64,000 nucleotides of DNA from G965215045 sp965215045 (GTDB taxonomy: Bacteria; Pseudomonadota; Gammaproteobacteria; JABABF01). The DNA is taken from contig OZ244031.1 in NCBI GenBank assembly GCA_965215045.1, positions 744,001-808,000 of the forward strand, given 5' to 3'. Position numbers and translations under genes: made by a program. The notes under the pieces were generated by a model that saw nothing but the letters and a program-made list of their open reading frames with translations, searched no databases and had not been told where the DNA came from. Below, piece after piece: positions 17,415-27,657 of the stretch (its first letter is position 1; every line of letters starts with the position of its first letter).

Positions 17415-17945
17415 TCAGGCCCGGGCGGGGCCACCGTTGCGCCCCGTGATTCCAGGGCGCCGAACCAGTGCCACCAGGCCGTGCAGGGCCTGCAACACCG
17501 CCTGTTCGCGGATGCGCTGGCGGTCGCCCTCGAACAGGCACAGTTCGGCAATGGTGCTCTCGCCCTTGCAGTGCCAGGCAAACCAGACCGTGCCCACCGG
17601 CTTGTCTTCGTCGCCCCCGTCGGGGCCGGCAATGCCGCTGACCGCCACGCTGAGTTCTGCACGCATCAACTGGAATACACCATCGGCCATCTGCCGCACC
17701 ACCGCTTCGCTGACCGCTCCCTCGCTGCGCAACACCTCCTCCTGGACGCCCAGCAGCTCGCGCTTGACCTGGTTGGCGTAAGAGATCACGCTGCCCACGT
17801 ACCACTCCGAGGCACCGGGGATGGAAGTGACCAGGTCGGCGATGCCGCCGCCCGTGCAGGACTCTGCCGTCGCCAGTCGCCAGCCCGCAGAACGCAGGTG
17901 GCGCCCCAGTAACAGCGCCTGTTTTTTGGCCTGTTCCAGGATCAT
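17415..17945 (-). CDS. pncC: Nicotinamide-nucleotide amidohydrolase (CinA C-terminal domain)
   Basis: A 176-residue stand-alone CinA C-terminal domain, which deamidates NMN to nicotinic acid mononucleotide in NAD recycling. Motifs: LATAESCTGGGIADLVTSIP, SEWYVGSVISYANQVKRELL, SVAVSGIAGPDGG and KPVGTVWFAWH. The stand-alone form directly upstream of recA is the standard gammaproteobacterial order. It is divergent from mutS, about 200 bp away. Confidence 0.94.
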   Translation of the reverse strand: MILEQAKKQALLLGRHLRSAGWRLATAESCTGGGIADLVTSIPGASEWYVGSVISYANQVKRELLGVQEEVLRSEGAVSEAVVRQMADGVFQLMRAELSVAVSGIAGPDGGDEDKPVGTVWFAWHCKGESTIAELCLFEGDRQRIREQAVLQALHGLVALVRRPGITGRNGGPARA

Positions 17946-18146
17946 GGTTCGCCTCCCTTAGCGTAGCGCACCGGTATCTGCATGCTGATTCCCCCGCATT
18001 TAGGGACACGAGTGCAACGCCGAAGTGTACGCCGCATCGTGCAGTATAGAATACCCCCCAGGTTTTGCCACGCTCCTGCCGCCGGTTCGCATCAGCGCGC
18101 GCCGGGCACAGCCCGCCGCGATCATTCCCGCGCCCTCAGCATCTCC

Positions 18147-20729
18147 ATGCCGGAACTCGCCCTCTCCTCCCCTATCGATGCCGCCCGGCATACGCCGATG
18201 ATGCGCCAGTACATACGCATCAAGAGGGAACACCCCGATATCCTGCTGTTCTATCGCATGGGCGACTTCTACGAGTTGTTCTACGATGACGCCAAGCGCG
18301 CTGCCGAACTGCTGGATATCACCTTGACGGCGCGCGGGCAATCCCGCGGCCAGCCGGTGCCGATGGCCGGCGTGCCGGTGCACGCGGTGGACAACTACCT
18401 GGCCAAGCTGGTACGGCTGGGAGAATCGGTGGCGATCTGCGAACAGATGGGCGAGACGGAAAACCCCGGCGCACCGCTCGAACGGCAGGTGGTGCGCATC
18501 GTCACCCCGGGCACCATCAGCGAAGAGTCCCTGCTCGATGAAAGCCGGGACAATCTCCTGCTCGCACTGCACCAGGCCAGGGACGGCCATTTCGGCATCG
18601 CCTGCCTGGATATTAACAGCGGGCGTTTCACCGTCAACGAAGTCGATGACCGGGAGGCCCTGTACCGGGAATTGCAGCGGCTGCAACCCGCCGAACTGTT
18701 GATCGCAGAAGACCAGGCACAGCTCCCCGGCCTGGAAAAATACGCTCGCATCAAGCAGCGTCCGCCCTGGGAATTCGACGAAGAGGGTGCCATCCGGCAG
18801 CTGAACCGGCAATTTGAAACCGCCTCCCTGCAGGGTTTTGGCTGCGCCCATCTCAAGACCGCCCTGTGCGCCGCCGGTTGCCTGTTGCAGTACGCGCACA
18901 ATACCCAGCGCACCGACATGCCGCACATCCGCGGCCTGGCCTGGGAACAGGAGCAGAGCAGCGTGGTGCTGGACGCCGCCACCCGGCGCAACCTGGAGAT
19001 CGACACCAATCTCAGCGGCGGGCGCAATAACACCCTGATGTCGGTGATCGATCACACGGTGACGCCGATGGGCACCCGCCTGCTGCTGCGCTGGCTGCAT
19101 CGCCCCCTGCGCCAGCGGCAGACCCTGGAACAGCGCCAGGACGCTGTCGAAGCCCTGCTGCAGGGCCGCCACGAGCCACTGCGCCAGGGCCTGCAGGCCG
19201 TGGGCGACTGCGAACGGCTGCTGACCCGGCTCGCCCTGCGCACGGCGCAGCCACGCGACCTGCTGCGCATTCGCAAGGCACTGGGCGCAATCCCCGGGGT
19301 GCGGGCGGCGTTGGCAGAGGAACTGCCTGAGCGGCTGCAAGAGCTGCGCGAACAGGTCACGGAATTCACCGGGCTGGAAGCGCTGTTGCAGCGCGCCCTG
19401 CCGGACAATCCGCCCTCCGTGCTGCGCGAGGGCGGAGTATTCGCCGAAGGTTATGATGCAGAGCTGGACGAAATGCGCAGCCTGAGCCATAACGCCGACC
19501 AGTTCCTGCGCGAACTCGAGCTGCGCGAACGCCAGCGCACCGGCATCGACAACCTCAAGGTCGGTTACAACCGCGTACACGGTTATTACATAGAGATCAG
19601 CCGCGGACGCGCCGACCAGGCGCCGCCGGAATACATGCGCCGGCAGACCCTGAAGAACGCCGAGCGCTACATCACCCCGGAACTCAAGGAACACGAAGAC
19701 CGGGTGCTGAGCAGCCGCGGACGCGCCCTGCAGCGGGAGCGTGTTCTCTACGAGGCACTGCTGGACACGCTGAACGAGTCCTTGCACCCGCTGCAGAATA
19801 CCGCCGCCGCCCTGGCGGAACTCGATGTGTTGAGCAGCCTGGCCGAACGCGCCGAGACCCTGGACCTGTGCCGGCCCGTGTTCAACGAACAGGGCGTATG
19901 GCGCATCGAGAAGAGCCGCCACCTGGTGGTGGAACACGTCCAGGAGGAACCTTTTATCCCCAATGCATTGCAACTCGATACCGAGCGCCGCATGCTGATC
20001 ATCACCGGCCCGAACATGGGCGGCAAGTCGACCTACATGCGCCAGATCGCCCTGCTCGCCCTGCTCGCGCACATCGGCAGTTTCGTCCCGGCCAGCGAGG
20101 TGCAACTGCCACTGCTGGACCGGGTGTTCACCCGCATCGGCTCTTCCGACGACCTGGCGGGCGGGCGCTCCACCTTCATGGTCGAGATGAGTGAGACCGC
20201 CGGCATTCTGCACAACGCCACGGAAAACAGCCTGGTGCTCATGGATGAGATCGGACGCGGCACCGGCACTTTTGACGGCCTGTCCCTGGCCTGGGCCAGT
20301 GCCGTGTACCTGGCGGAAAAAATCCGCGCCTTCACCCTGTTCGCCACCCATTACTTCGAACTGACCGCACTGCAGAAGCAGTACCCGCAGATCGCCAACG
20401 TGCACCTGGACGCCGCCGAGCACGAGGACCGCATTGTCTTCCTGCATCGCGTCCAGGAGGGGGCGGCCAGCCGCAGTTACGGCCTGCAGGTGGCAAAACT
20501 GGCGGGCATCCCGCCCCCGGTGCTGCGCGAGGCGCAACACAAGTTGCAACAGCTGGAACGCCCCGACGGCGAAACGCCGGCCGCATCGTCCGCCCCGCCG
20601 GCCGCGGTGCCAAACCCGGTGCTGGAGGAACTGGCCGACATGATCGCCGCCCTGCAGCCCGATACCATGACGCCCAAGGACGCCCTGCAGCTTCTCTACC
20701 AGTTGCAAGACAAGATCAAGGAACTCTGA
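18147..20729 (+). CDS. mutS: DNA mismatch repair protein MutS
   Basis: An 860-residue MutS recognising mispaired bases. The mismatch-binding Phe-x-Glu lies in GDFYELF near residue 38. The core domains follow. The ATPase has Walker A GPNMGGKST near 620, the SSDDLAGGRSTFMVEM segment, Walker B LVLMDEIGRGTGTFDG and FATHYFELT. The C-terminus ends in the usual helix-turn-helix tail. ATG 18147 gives the conventional length; an upstream in-frame extension lacks conservation. A functioning MutS would limit slippage in homopolymers such as the poly-C tract in this window. Confidence 0.97.
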   Translation: MPELALSSPIDAARHTPMMRQYIRIKREHPDILLFYRMGDFYELFYDDAKRAAELLDITLTARGQSRGQPVPMAGVPVHAVDNYLAKLVRLGESVAICEQMGETENPGAPLERQVVRIVTPGTISEESLLDESRDNLLLALHQARDGHFGIACLDINSGRFTVNEVDDREALYRELQRLQPAELLIAEDQAQLPGLEKYARIKQRPPWEFDEEGAIRQLNRQFETASLQGFGCAHLKTALCAAGCLLQYAHNTQRTDMPHIRGLAWEQEQSSVVLDAATRRNLEIDTNLSGGRNNTLMSVIDHTVTPMGTRLLLRWLHRPLRQRQTLEQRQDAVEALLQGRHEPLRQGLQAVGDCERLLTRLALRTAQPRDLLRIRKALGAIPGVRAALAEELPERLQELREQVTEFTGLEALLQRALPDNPPSVLREGGVFAEGYDAELDEMRSLSHNADQFLRELELRERQRTGIDNLKVGYNRVHGYYIEISRGRADQAPPEYMRRQTLKNAERYITPELKEHEDRVLSSRGRALQRERVLYEALLDTLNESLHPLQNTAAALAELDVLSSLAERAETLDLCRPVFNEQGVWRIEKSRHLVVEHVQEEPFIPNALQLDTERRMLIITGPNMGGKSTYMRQIALLALLAHIGSFVPASEVQLPLLDRVFTRIGSSDDLAGGRSTFMVEMSETAGILHNATENSLVLMDEIGRGTGTFDGLSLAWASAVYLAEKIRAFTLFATHYFELTALQKQYPQIANVHLDAAEHEDRIVFLHRVQEGAASRSYGLQVAKLAGIPPPVLREAQHKLQQLERPDGETPAASSAPPAAVPNPVLEELADMIAALQPDTMTPKDALQLLYQLQDKIKEL

Positions 20730-20770
20730 AGCCGCGCAGCCTGTTCTGCAGCTGCCCGCCGTCCCGGGTT

Positions 20771-22297
20771 TCATCGCCGGCGCCCCCGGCGCCGCGAACG
20801 ACGCTTCGTCGCGCGTTGCGCCTCGCGCGCAGAAGACAGGGCACTGCTGCCGCTCAATGCGTGGGCAATGCCGACGCCCACGCCGTGCCCGGCCTCGCTC
20901 ATGAAGCGGGTGAACAACAGCGGAAACAATATATAGACCCCGAACAACACCACCTGCAGCAGAATGCGAAAAGGCATTCCCGCCACCTGGAAAAACCACT
21001 GCTCTCCCAGCAGTGCCTCCGTCAGGGTGTTGTCGACCCAGTACACCATCTTGAACCAGAAACTCCAGAAAATCAGCGACAGGAAGACAAAACTCAGGCG
21101 CAGCATCACCTCCAGGCGATAGGCACTGACCGCCAGCAACAGGGGCAGGGAGACGATCAGCAGCAGCTGCAACAGTGCCTGCATGATCGGCGCGCTGTCG
21201 CGCAACAGCTTGAACATCACCATCGCCTCGGGCAGGCTGCGCCAGGCACCGCGGCTCGCCAGGAGGTTCATCACGCTCTCCTGCAACAGGCCCCAGGCCC
21301 CGGGGGCTGCAAACGAGCTCTGTGCGGCAAATTGCATTTCCCGGTCGGCGCGCAACACGGCGTGCAGCAACTTGTCTTCAGAGATGTGCCCGCGCGCAAA
21401 GCGATGATGCCACCGGCCCAGCAATCCCTCATCCATCGACGCCAGCAGGCGCGGACGCAGACCGCGCTCGGCGTCGCTCCACCAGTCGCGGCAGGAGGGC
21501 CAGCCGCCGCTGGCCAATTCCGGCGGCGCAAAAGCCCCGTCGCGCTCCGGGTCGTAAGGGAAGGAGCGCACGGCTTGTTCCGGGTACAGGCTGTCATAAA
21601 GCCCCGGGGTGGAGAGCAACAGGGAGGAACCCGCCCAGGCCAGGTCCTCTTGCGGCGACAGTCCCGAAGACGGCGCAATCGCCGACGGGCCGGGAGCCCG
21701 GTGCAGGAAGCGCCGATGCGCCGGACGCCAGCACTCCCGGTGAAAGCGCTCCAATTCCTCGCGCAAGTGCGGGGAACGCACCGTGTTCGCGGCGATGTCG
21801 ACGGAAAACTGCCGCAGGTCGATATGACAGGGAATCGAATTGATGGCGGCGGCGGTCAGCCCCTGTCCGATGCTGTTCAGCCACCACCACCACAGGGGCA
21901 CCCGCGCCCCGCCGCCGTCCAAGCGCAATGCCTCGTAGCCCGCATCGCGCTCCCCGGGGCGTTCCTCTCTCATGCTGCGCTGCAATTCACCGCGGCTCAA
22001 CACACAGGACTGTTCGGCGTACACCAGCGTCCGGGGTTGCACCGGCACGGTGGGAACCACGGCAAATAATACGATCACGAAAGCGATATAAAGGCGCAAT
22101 TCGGTCAGGCGCAGGGCCTGCAGTCCCACGCTGCCAGTAGACGACTGCAGGGCGGCGTTATGCAATCCCGAGAGGATCAGGGCGGCAAAGGGCAGGTAGG
22201 CGATGCCGGTGTCGACCAAGAGTTGCCACAACTGGTTGTACAGCCGCCAGCCGCTGAAGCTGCTGAGCAACTCCAAGAAATTGCCGCTGCTGTACAT
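20771..22297 (-). CDS. TraG N-terminal-like inner-membrane conjugation protein
   Basis: A 508-residue TraG_N-type protein, the usual last gene of MPF-G clusters in genomic-island ICEs, involved in mating-pair formation and stabilisation. It starts MYSSGNFLELLSSFSGWRLY, typical for the family, with membrane segments near residues 30-50 and 85-100 and four or more in the C-terminal half (LLQLLLIVSLPLLLAVSAYR, FVFLSLIFWSFW, FRILLQVVLFGVYILFPLLF). It ends in a strongly basic tail (RATKRRSRRRGRRR). The start overlaps the preceding stop by one base. It ends 41 bp from the end of convergent mutS. Confidence 0.85.
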   Translation of the reverse strand: MYSSGNFLELLSSFSGWRLYNQLWQLLVDTGIAYLPFAALILSGLHNAALQSSTGSVGLQALRLTELRLYIAFVIVLFAVVPTVPVQPRTLVYAEQSCVLSRGELQRSMREERPGERDAGYEALRLDGGGARVPLWWWWLNSIGQGLTAAAINSIPCHIDLRQFSVDIAANTVRSPHLREELERFHRECWRPAHRRFLHRAPGPSAIAPSSGLSPQEDLAWAGSSLLLSTPGLYDSLYPEQAVRSFPYDPERDGAFAPPELASGGWPSCRDWWSDAERGLRPRLLASMDEGLLGRWHHRFARGHISEDKLLHAVLRADREMQFAAQSSFAAPGAWGLLQESVMNLLASRGAWRSLPEAMVMFKLLRDSAPIMQALLQLLLIVSLPLLLAVSAYRLEVMLRLSFVFLSLIFWSFWFKMVYWVDNTLTEALLGEQWFFQVAGMPFRILLQVVLFGVYILFPLLFTRFMSEAGHGVGVGIAHALSGSSALSSAREAQRATKRRSRRRGRRR

Positions 22298-23673
22298 CAG
22301 CGCGCTCCCGGGCCGGCCGCAGACGGCGGGGCCGCTGCCTCGCCTGCCGGCACCTGCAACGGCGGGGCCGGCGGACTGGAGAGCATCGCCCCGGCATGGC
22401 GCAGCCGGCGGCGTTCCAGGATGATGCGCGCGGTGCCGGTCAGGGCTTCACGGCGCACGCGCTGCTCAAACAGGATGTTCTCAATCTCGTCGTCCAGGCC
22501 CTGCAACAGGCGCTCGACCTCCTCCAGGGCCGCGCGGTTGCCCAGGACATTGGGGGCGCGCCGGCCGATGCGCAACAGGTGCCGCGCCGCCAGGGACTTC
22601 TGCAGTGCCTGCGCCAGGGCGATCTCCGTCGCCAGCCGCTCACTGAGAATCGCGCGGTTGGCCGGCGTCTCCTCGCGCAGTCCCTGCAGCAGCCCGACGC
22701 TCAGGGCCAGTCCCATGGCGGGATTGCCCAGTGCTTCCAGTTCCTGTGCGTCGGGACGGCCCCGCTGCTGCAGCAGGGCCGCCAGGCGTCGATGCGCCTG
22801 GTCCCGCCCCTGGTGCACCTCCGCGTGCAGGCCGGCACCGGCGCGCGATTGCAGGGGCTTGCAACCCGGGCAGAGACGGATCTCCGTCTCCCCCAACACC
22901 GTGACCGTCCATTCGGCGGCCTCCTCCGGGCTCGCCCAGAGCTGTTCGACCAGCACCGGTGCCACCTCCTCCTGCGCGGCTGTTTCCTGCCGGGCCCGGC
23001 GCCCCATCTCCGTCCACTGCCGGTAACCGGCACTGACCACGTCGGCGGTGACCCGCACCGGCGGCTGCCCTTCACCGCCGGCGCGTTTGCCGCCCAGCCA
23101 GGCGACGCCTCTCCGGGCGGGCGCGCGCTCCACCTCTTTTTGCACCGCCACCGGGTCCTTGCCCGCCTGCCGGGCATGCGCCCATTCCGCGTGCACGGCC
23201 GCCTGGATCCAACCCTGCAGCGGGTTGCGTCCCGCATCCATATCCTGCTGCAACTGCCGGCAGTTTTTGACCGCGGCATCAAAATTCGCGCTCGCACTGA
23301 GAATACCGCGCGTGACCAGGTCGTACAGGCCCGGGTTGGCGCGCTGCAGCACGGACATCGCACTGACCCGCAACAGGGAGCGCGCCGACTCGACCACGCT
23401 CTGCTCCAGCGCATAGAGATTGTCCCGCAGGTCATTCAACTGGGAACGCACCGATTCCTTGCGCTCAAAACCGCAGGCATCCAGGTGCCATTCGTAGCTG
23501 GCGTCGAAGTGCCCCTTGTGCACATCGAAACCGGAGCCGAAATTCAATACCGGCCGGCCGCCGCCCATGCGGTAGTACCAGTCCGCCGAACCGGTCGGTG
23601 CCAGTGCCGCCACCGGCACCGCCAGCGACTGTGAAAACAGTGCCAGGCAACAGAAAATGCTGCGCCCCTTCAC
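22297..23673 (-). CDS. MPF-G conjugative element protein, TIGR03755 family
   Basis: A 458-residue exported protein of the integrating-conjugative-element TIGR03755 group (identified from memory). After a signal peptide comes WYYRMGGGRPVLNFGSGFD, the family signature, then helical segments with Cys in LDACGFERKES and KNCRQLQQDM, and WLGGKRAGGEGQPPVRVTAD. The family is part of the periplasmic or outer-membrane apparatus; the exact role is undefined. It overlaps its upstream neighbour by 4 bp, as most genes of this operon do. Confidence 0.82.
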   Translation of the reverse strand: MKGRSIFCCLALFSQSLAVPVAALAPTGSADWYYRMGGGRPVLNFGSGFDVHKGHFDASYEWHLDACGFERKESVRSQLNDLRDNLYALEQSVVESARSLLRVSAMSVLQRANPGLYDLVTRGILSASANFDAAVKNCRQLQQDMDAGRNPLQGWIQAAVHAEWAHARQAGKDPVAVQKEVERAPARRGVAWLGGKRAGGEGQPPVRVTADVVSAGYRQWTEMGRRARQETAAQEEVAPVLVEQLWASPEEAAEWTVTVLGETEIRLCPGCKPLQSRAGAGLHAEVHQGRDQAHRRLAALLQQRGRPDAQELEALGNPAMGLALSVGLLQGLREETPANRAILSERLATEIALAQALQKSLAARHLLRIGRRAPNVLGNRAALEEVERLLQGLDDEIENILFEQRVRREALTGTARIILERRRLRHAGAMLSSPPAPPLQVPAGEAAAPPSAAGPGAR

Positions 23674-24578
23674 GGCGCATCTCCCGCCAGGGAAAACGTC
23701 CCCAGCAATTTCTGTCCGCGCGGTTCACAGCAGCGGTAGGGACGCCACAGGTGCCAGGCGTACTGCTCCCGCATATCGTGCGCCGGCAAAGCGTCGGCGT
23801 CGCCGAACACCCGGCAGGCACCCCGCCCCGGAAACAGCAATTGCCACCTGCCGCCCGCCGCATCGTTCTCGCGCACCGGCACCGGCCCCTCGCAACCCCG
23901 ACCGCAGCCGGAACCCAGCTGCCGGTAGACATGTCCCGCCCCGCCGTGCGTGCTGATATCGGCGGCGCGCTGGGCGATGACCGCAGCCGCGCGCCGGGTA
24001 TCCGCCTGGAGCACGAAACCATGGCGCGGATACACCGGTCCCCAGGCATCGGGGAAACGGCCGACCGTGCGTCCGCCCGCAAGGGCCGCCGGTGCCGACA
24101 CGATATCCGGGCTCACCAAACGCCAACCGGCAAAATCCATGTTGCTCAGGAAATAAGGCTCCAGGGGCCGCGCCGCAGAAGGACACAACCAGCCCGCCGC
24201 CACCGGGGCGTCCAGCACCGCCAGTGCCGGACTGCCGACCAGTTCTGCGTGCAGGAACCGCAGGTTGCCGGCACCCCGGCCGGCGGCCGACAATCCACCC
24301 GCCCCGTCTGCGATGCGATTCAAGCGGGCGCTGTACTTCCAGGGCGGGCGGGTGGACCAGGCGGTGACCACCGCATCCGGCAGGTAGTGGCGGATGCGCG
24401 GCGAGACGCGCACCAGGCATCCGGCCGGCCCGCAATCCTGCCAGAAGCACAGGCCCTCCAGCCGGTACTGCAGGCACTCGCGGTCGGCGGCCGCACGCAG
24501 GATATCCCGCTCCCGCAATTCCGCCGCCGCAGCCGCCGGCAACAGCACCAGGCACAGCAGCATGCCGCGCATTTTCAT
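23670..24578 (-). CDS. TraU-like MPF-G protein (TIGR03756 family)
   Basis: A 302-residue exported protein with a cleavable signal peptide (LLCLVLLPAAAAA). It is rich in Cys as in TraU: RECLQYRLEGLCFWQDCGPAGC, ACRVFGD and WRPYRCCEP. TraU-type proteins act in the periplasm for DNA transfer and rely on disulfides. In related islands a DsbC-like gene usually sits between the ATPase and this gene; here it is absent and the two overlap by 4 bp, so disulfide isomerisation must come from elsewhere. Confidence 0.83.
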   Translation of the reverse strand: MKMRGMLLCLVLLPAAAAAELRERDILRAAADRECLQYRLEGLCFWQDCGPAGCLVRVSPRIRHYLPDAVVTAWSTRPPWKYSARLNRIADGAGGLSAAGRGAGNLRFLHAELVGSPALAVLDAPVAAGWLCPSAARPLEPYFLSNMDFAGWRLVSPDIVSAPAALAGGRTVGRFPDAWGPVYPRHGFVLQADTRRAAAVIAQRAADISTHGGAGHVYRQLGSGCGRGCEGPVPVRENDAAGGRWQLLFPGRGACRVFGDADALPAHDMREQYAWHLWRPYRCCEPRGQKLLGTFSLAGDAP

Positions 24579-27274
24579 CGCCCGTCCGCCTGGCGGGCAT
24601 CCCGGCGGCGGCTGGCAATTTCACGCGCGATCATGAAGACCGCCTCCAACTCGCTGCAATCGTGGCGGGCCATGAGCCGGGCGCGCTCGCTTTTCTCTTC
24701 TTTTTCCGTCTGCGCCAGGGCCAGGCACAGGGCCGGCGGCACGTTGCGAAACCGCGCCCGCACCGTGTCGGCCAGCAACACGCCCTCGGTGTACTTGCCG
24801 GGTGCCTTGCGCGCACCCAGCAACATCCCCCGCTCATCTTCCTCCAAGTGTCGGAAACGCTCCAGTTCGCGCAGTTCGCCCTCGCCGACGCACAGGCACA
24901 GCCACCATTCGAACATCGCCAGCATTTTCTCGGCCTCCCCCTGGAAGTCCTTCATGTTCTGGGTGGCCATCCACAGCCACAATCCCAGGCGCCGACCCAG
25001 CAGCTTGGAAATCTTGACCAGGTACGAGGCGAGCAGTGGATTGCCGGTAATCACGTGCGCCTCGTCAGTGAGCAGGATAATCGGCCGGCCATCGTGTTGC
25101 GTCCTCTGTGCCAGTGCCACGACCGCATTGACCAGCCCCAGCCAGGCCACGGCCAGTTGTTCCGGGTGTTGACCGGCCCCCAGGACACCCATCTCGAAGC
25201 GCAGGTAATCCGCATCGCTCAAGGGCTGCCCGGGACGGTCGAACAACTCGCCGGCCAGGCCGGTGGTAAACAGGCTCATGGCCTCCGCCATCTCTGCCAG
25301 CCGCCCCCCGTCTCCGCCGTGGCGCTGCCTTTCTGTGCCGCGCTCACGCAAGGCCGCACAGACATCCGAGACCCGCACCGTGTCGCCATTCCTGGCCCGC
25401 ACCTGCCGCGCCGCCTGCAGCAGTGCCTGCTGCAATGCCGCCTGGTCGCTGCGGCTGAAAACCGCCTCCTCCTGCGCGTGGCCGCCGGTGACCATAAGAC
25501 GCGCAATCAGTGTGAGTTCGCCCAGCACGTCGCGCCCCGCCACCGCCCCGGTGTCGGCCCCGGTGTCGGCCCCCAGCTGCAGGGCGGCGGCAAAGGGCGG
25601 CAGGGAGACGCCGCAGCCCGCACCCAGGCTGAGGTCCAGGGTGCGAAAGCCGCGGCTGTGCAAAAAACGCGCCAGCAGGGCGAAGGAATTGCCCGCCTCC
25701 ACGGCGATGAGCCGCGGACGCTGGAAGGCCATTAACACCATCTGCAGGTATACCAGCAGGGCCGATTTACCGGCACCGGTGGGGCCGAAAACAAACAGGT
25801 GGGCGTTCTTGGTACGGTCTTCCATGCTCAGCGGGTCACAGGCAAACAATTCGCCGCCGCGGTTGAAAAACACCAGCCCCGGACGCCGGCTGCCGGTGGC
25901 GCGGCCGTAGACCGGCAACAGGGCGGCGGCATCCGAAACATAGATGAAACGGTTGCGGCGGCGCAGTTGGTCCAGGGCGGGGCGGTAACCCATCGGCAAA
26001 TACCGCAACCAGGCATCCAGGGCCACCGGGTCGACATCGGCGGGCACCAATTGCAGGCGGTTGGCCAGGAACAGGGCGTCCAGCCGGGTACTCTGCTCGG
26101 CCAGTTGTTCAGTGTTTTGCGCCCGGAGGAACACCGCCAGTGAAAACGGGTAGACGCGGTCGCCACGCACAATGCGCCGGCGGCAGTCCTGTGCCGAGCT
26201 GCGCCCCGCCTCGGCCGCCTCGCCATCGCCCACCGCACCGTGTTCAATGCGCTCCAAGTGCGTCAGTACAAAATCCTGCGGGGTAAACGCCAGGGTCAAT
26301 GTCAGCACGGCACCGGGCGGCAACTGCTCCAGCAGACATTGCGTCCTCTTGCCGGCCATGCGTTCCGCCGACAGTTGCCCGGGTTGCGGCACGCCGCGCA
26401 GACGCTGCAGCACCCGCACACGATGCACGCGCTCGCCAAAATGCCAGACGCCCGGCCCGGCCTCAGAACGCACCCGGGAAGGACACAGCGCATCGGCCAG
26501 GCTGTAGTCAAAACTGCGCGGGACATCGTGCTGTGCCTGTTCCTCCGCCGCGGCCGGTGCGGTGTGAAACCAGCACCGCAACCAGTTGCGGATTTCCTCC
26601 GCCCGGCAACGGCGACTGGCGATGCCCGCCGTTTCCAGTTGCGTGCTGAAACGCCGCACCTGGCGGGCCAGCTCGTGTTGCGCCTGCCCCGGTTCGGCGG
26701 CGGCGTCCCGCAACTGGCGCCGGTAGAGACAGGCCAGTACCCGGCGCCGGGAACCGCGCCACGGCTCCTCGTTCAGGGGGTCGCAGAACAGTCCCCGGGG
26801 ATGGGAAATATCCTCTACATGCTCTCCCAGGATGCGCAGGAATTCATCGCGCCAGGGGCCGGCACCGGAAGACGGGGCATGATGGACCAGCGATTTCGCA
26901 TCCTCGCGCAAGCCGTTTTCATCGAGAAAGCAAAAGATCTGCAACACCCAGGGGGCGCGCTCGTGTTCGGGGAAACTGTCGCCCAGCAACTGCTGCAGGG
27001 ACTTCTGCAGGGCGCGGCAAAAATGCGCCGACTTGCCCTCCACGTCGACCGCCCGCAGTTCCAGCACCGCACCCAGGCTGCAACCGTCCTCCAGCAGCAC
27101 GCTGTCGTCCTCCAGGATATCGAGCCAGGGCAGCAGTTCACTGAAAGAAGGCGACTCCCGGTAAGCGGCGGCCGCATCGCGCAGACGGGGACGCCGATGC
27201 ACGGCCAGGGGATTGCCGCGCAGGCAGAAATCCGCGAGCCCCCGCAACAGGCTGCGGGCGGAATTCCCGTTCAC
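24575..27274 (-). CDS. VirB4/TraC-like conjugative transfer ATPase (TIGR03744 family)
   Basis: An 899-residue ATPase that powers pilus assembly and secretion. Walker A is FGPTGAGKSALLVYL near residue 490, and Walker B/DEAH is PIILLTDEAHVITGNPLL followed by GLWLWMATQNMKDF. An N-terminal TraC/F-type region precedes the ATPase domain. The GTG start at 27274 overlaps the stop of the lipoprotein gene (GTGA) and gives SARSLLRGLADFCLRG at the start; the longer open frame upstream is antisense noise. This is the best-conserved gene of the cluster and shows no disruption. Confidence 0.9.
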   Translation of the reverse strand: MNGNSARSLLRGLADFCLRGNPLAVHRRPRLRDAAAAYRESPSFSELLPWLDILEDDSVLLEDGCSLGAVLELRAVDVEGKSAHFCRALQKSLQQLLGDSFPEHERAPWVLQIFCFLDENGLREDAKSLVHHAPSSGAGPWRDEFLRILGEHVEDISHPRGLFCDPLNEEPWRGSRRRVLACLYRRQLRDAAAEPGQAQHELARQVRRFSTQLETAGIASRRCRAEEIRNWLRCWFHTAPAAAEEQAQHDVPRSFDYSLADALCPSRVRSEAGPGVWHFGERVHRVRVLQRLRGVPQPGQLSAERMAGKRTQCLLEQLPPGAVLTLTLAFTPQDFVLTHLERIEHGAVGDGEAAEAGRSSAQDCRRRIVRGDRVYPFSLAVFLRAQNTEQLAEQSTRLDALFLANRLQLVPADVDPVALDAWLRYLPMGYRPALDQLRRRNRFIYVSDAAALLPVYGRATGSRRPGLVFFNRGGELFACDPLSMEDRTKNAHLFVFGPTGAGKSALLVYLQMVLMAFQRPRLIAVEAGNSFALLARFLHSRGFRTLDLSLGAGCGVSLPPFAAALQLGADTGADTGAVAGRDVLGELTLIARLMVTGGHAQEEAVFSRSDQAALQQALLQAARQVRARNGDTVRVSDVCAALRERGTERQRHGGDGGRLAEMAEAMSLFTTGLAGELFDRPGQPLSDADYLRFEMGVLGAGQHPEQLAVAWLGLVNAVVALAQRTQHDGRPIILLTDEAHVITGNPLLASYLVKISKLLGRRLGLWLWMATQNMKDFQGEAEKMLAMFEWWLCLCVGEGELRELERFRHLEEDERGMLLGARKAPGKYTEGVLLADTVRARFRNVPPALCLALAQTEKEEKSERARLMARHDCSELEAVFMIAREIASRRRDARQADGR

Positions 27275-27657
27275 GGCGGTGCCCACTCCCCGGGCAGGGC
27301 AAAATGGTCGCGCACATAGAGAAAGAAGGCGGTGACATAACCCGGCACCGGCGCCTCGTTGTCGCCGACAAAATGAGGGTGAATCCACATCAGCAGGGTC
27401 GGGTTCGGCAAGCGCCGGAACTCCCGGACATGCTGCGGCGATGCGCCCACTTCCCGACGCCGGGGCACCAGCGGCGGTGCCGAATTCCCCAGGTGTGCGT
27501 GCAGCACCGAGCGCATATCGCGCCCGTCCCGCAGGGCCGCTTCCTGCAGCGAAGCGGTGCAACCGCCCAGCAGTAGCAGCAGGACCAGGCACGGCCATCC
27601 GCGCCTGGTTTCAGACACAGCGCGCATCATTCTGGAACGCGCATCGCCCCGGCCCAT
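27271..27657 (-). CDS. MPF-G lipoprotein, TIGR03751 family
   Basis: Up to 128 residues. A lipoprotein signal (LVLLLLLGGCTAS) lies about 25 residues in, followed by the family region FRRLPNPTLLMWIHPHFVG and PVPGYVTAFFLYVRDHFALP. It is probably the VirB7-like outer-membrane anchor. Two start regions are possible: ATG 27657, which lies in the 42-bp repeat array, or ATG 27630 (MMRAVSETRRG), which gives a more normal signal peptide and is preferred biologically. The gene start is embedded in tandem duplications (separate entry). Confidence 0.8.
   Translation of the reverse strand: MGRGDARSRMMRAVSETRRGWPCLVLLLLLGGCTASLQEAALRDGRDMRSVLHAHLGNSAPPLVPRRREVGASPQHVREFRRLPNPTLLMWIHPHFVGDNEAPVPGYVTAFFLYVRDHFALPGEWAPP

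Noticed and set aside
17393..17421. LexA-controlled promoter for recA
   Set aside because: A TATAAT-like hexamer is present but no CTG-N10-CAG box or good -35 was found.
18000..20999. 999-codon minus-strand frame opposite mutS
   Set aside because: Its codons are the reverse complement of a clearly conserved mutS; long antisense frames are common in GC-rich DNA and no protein family is visible.
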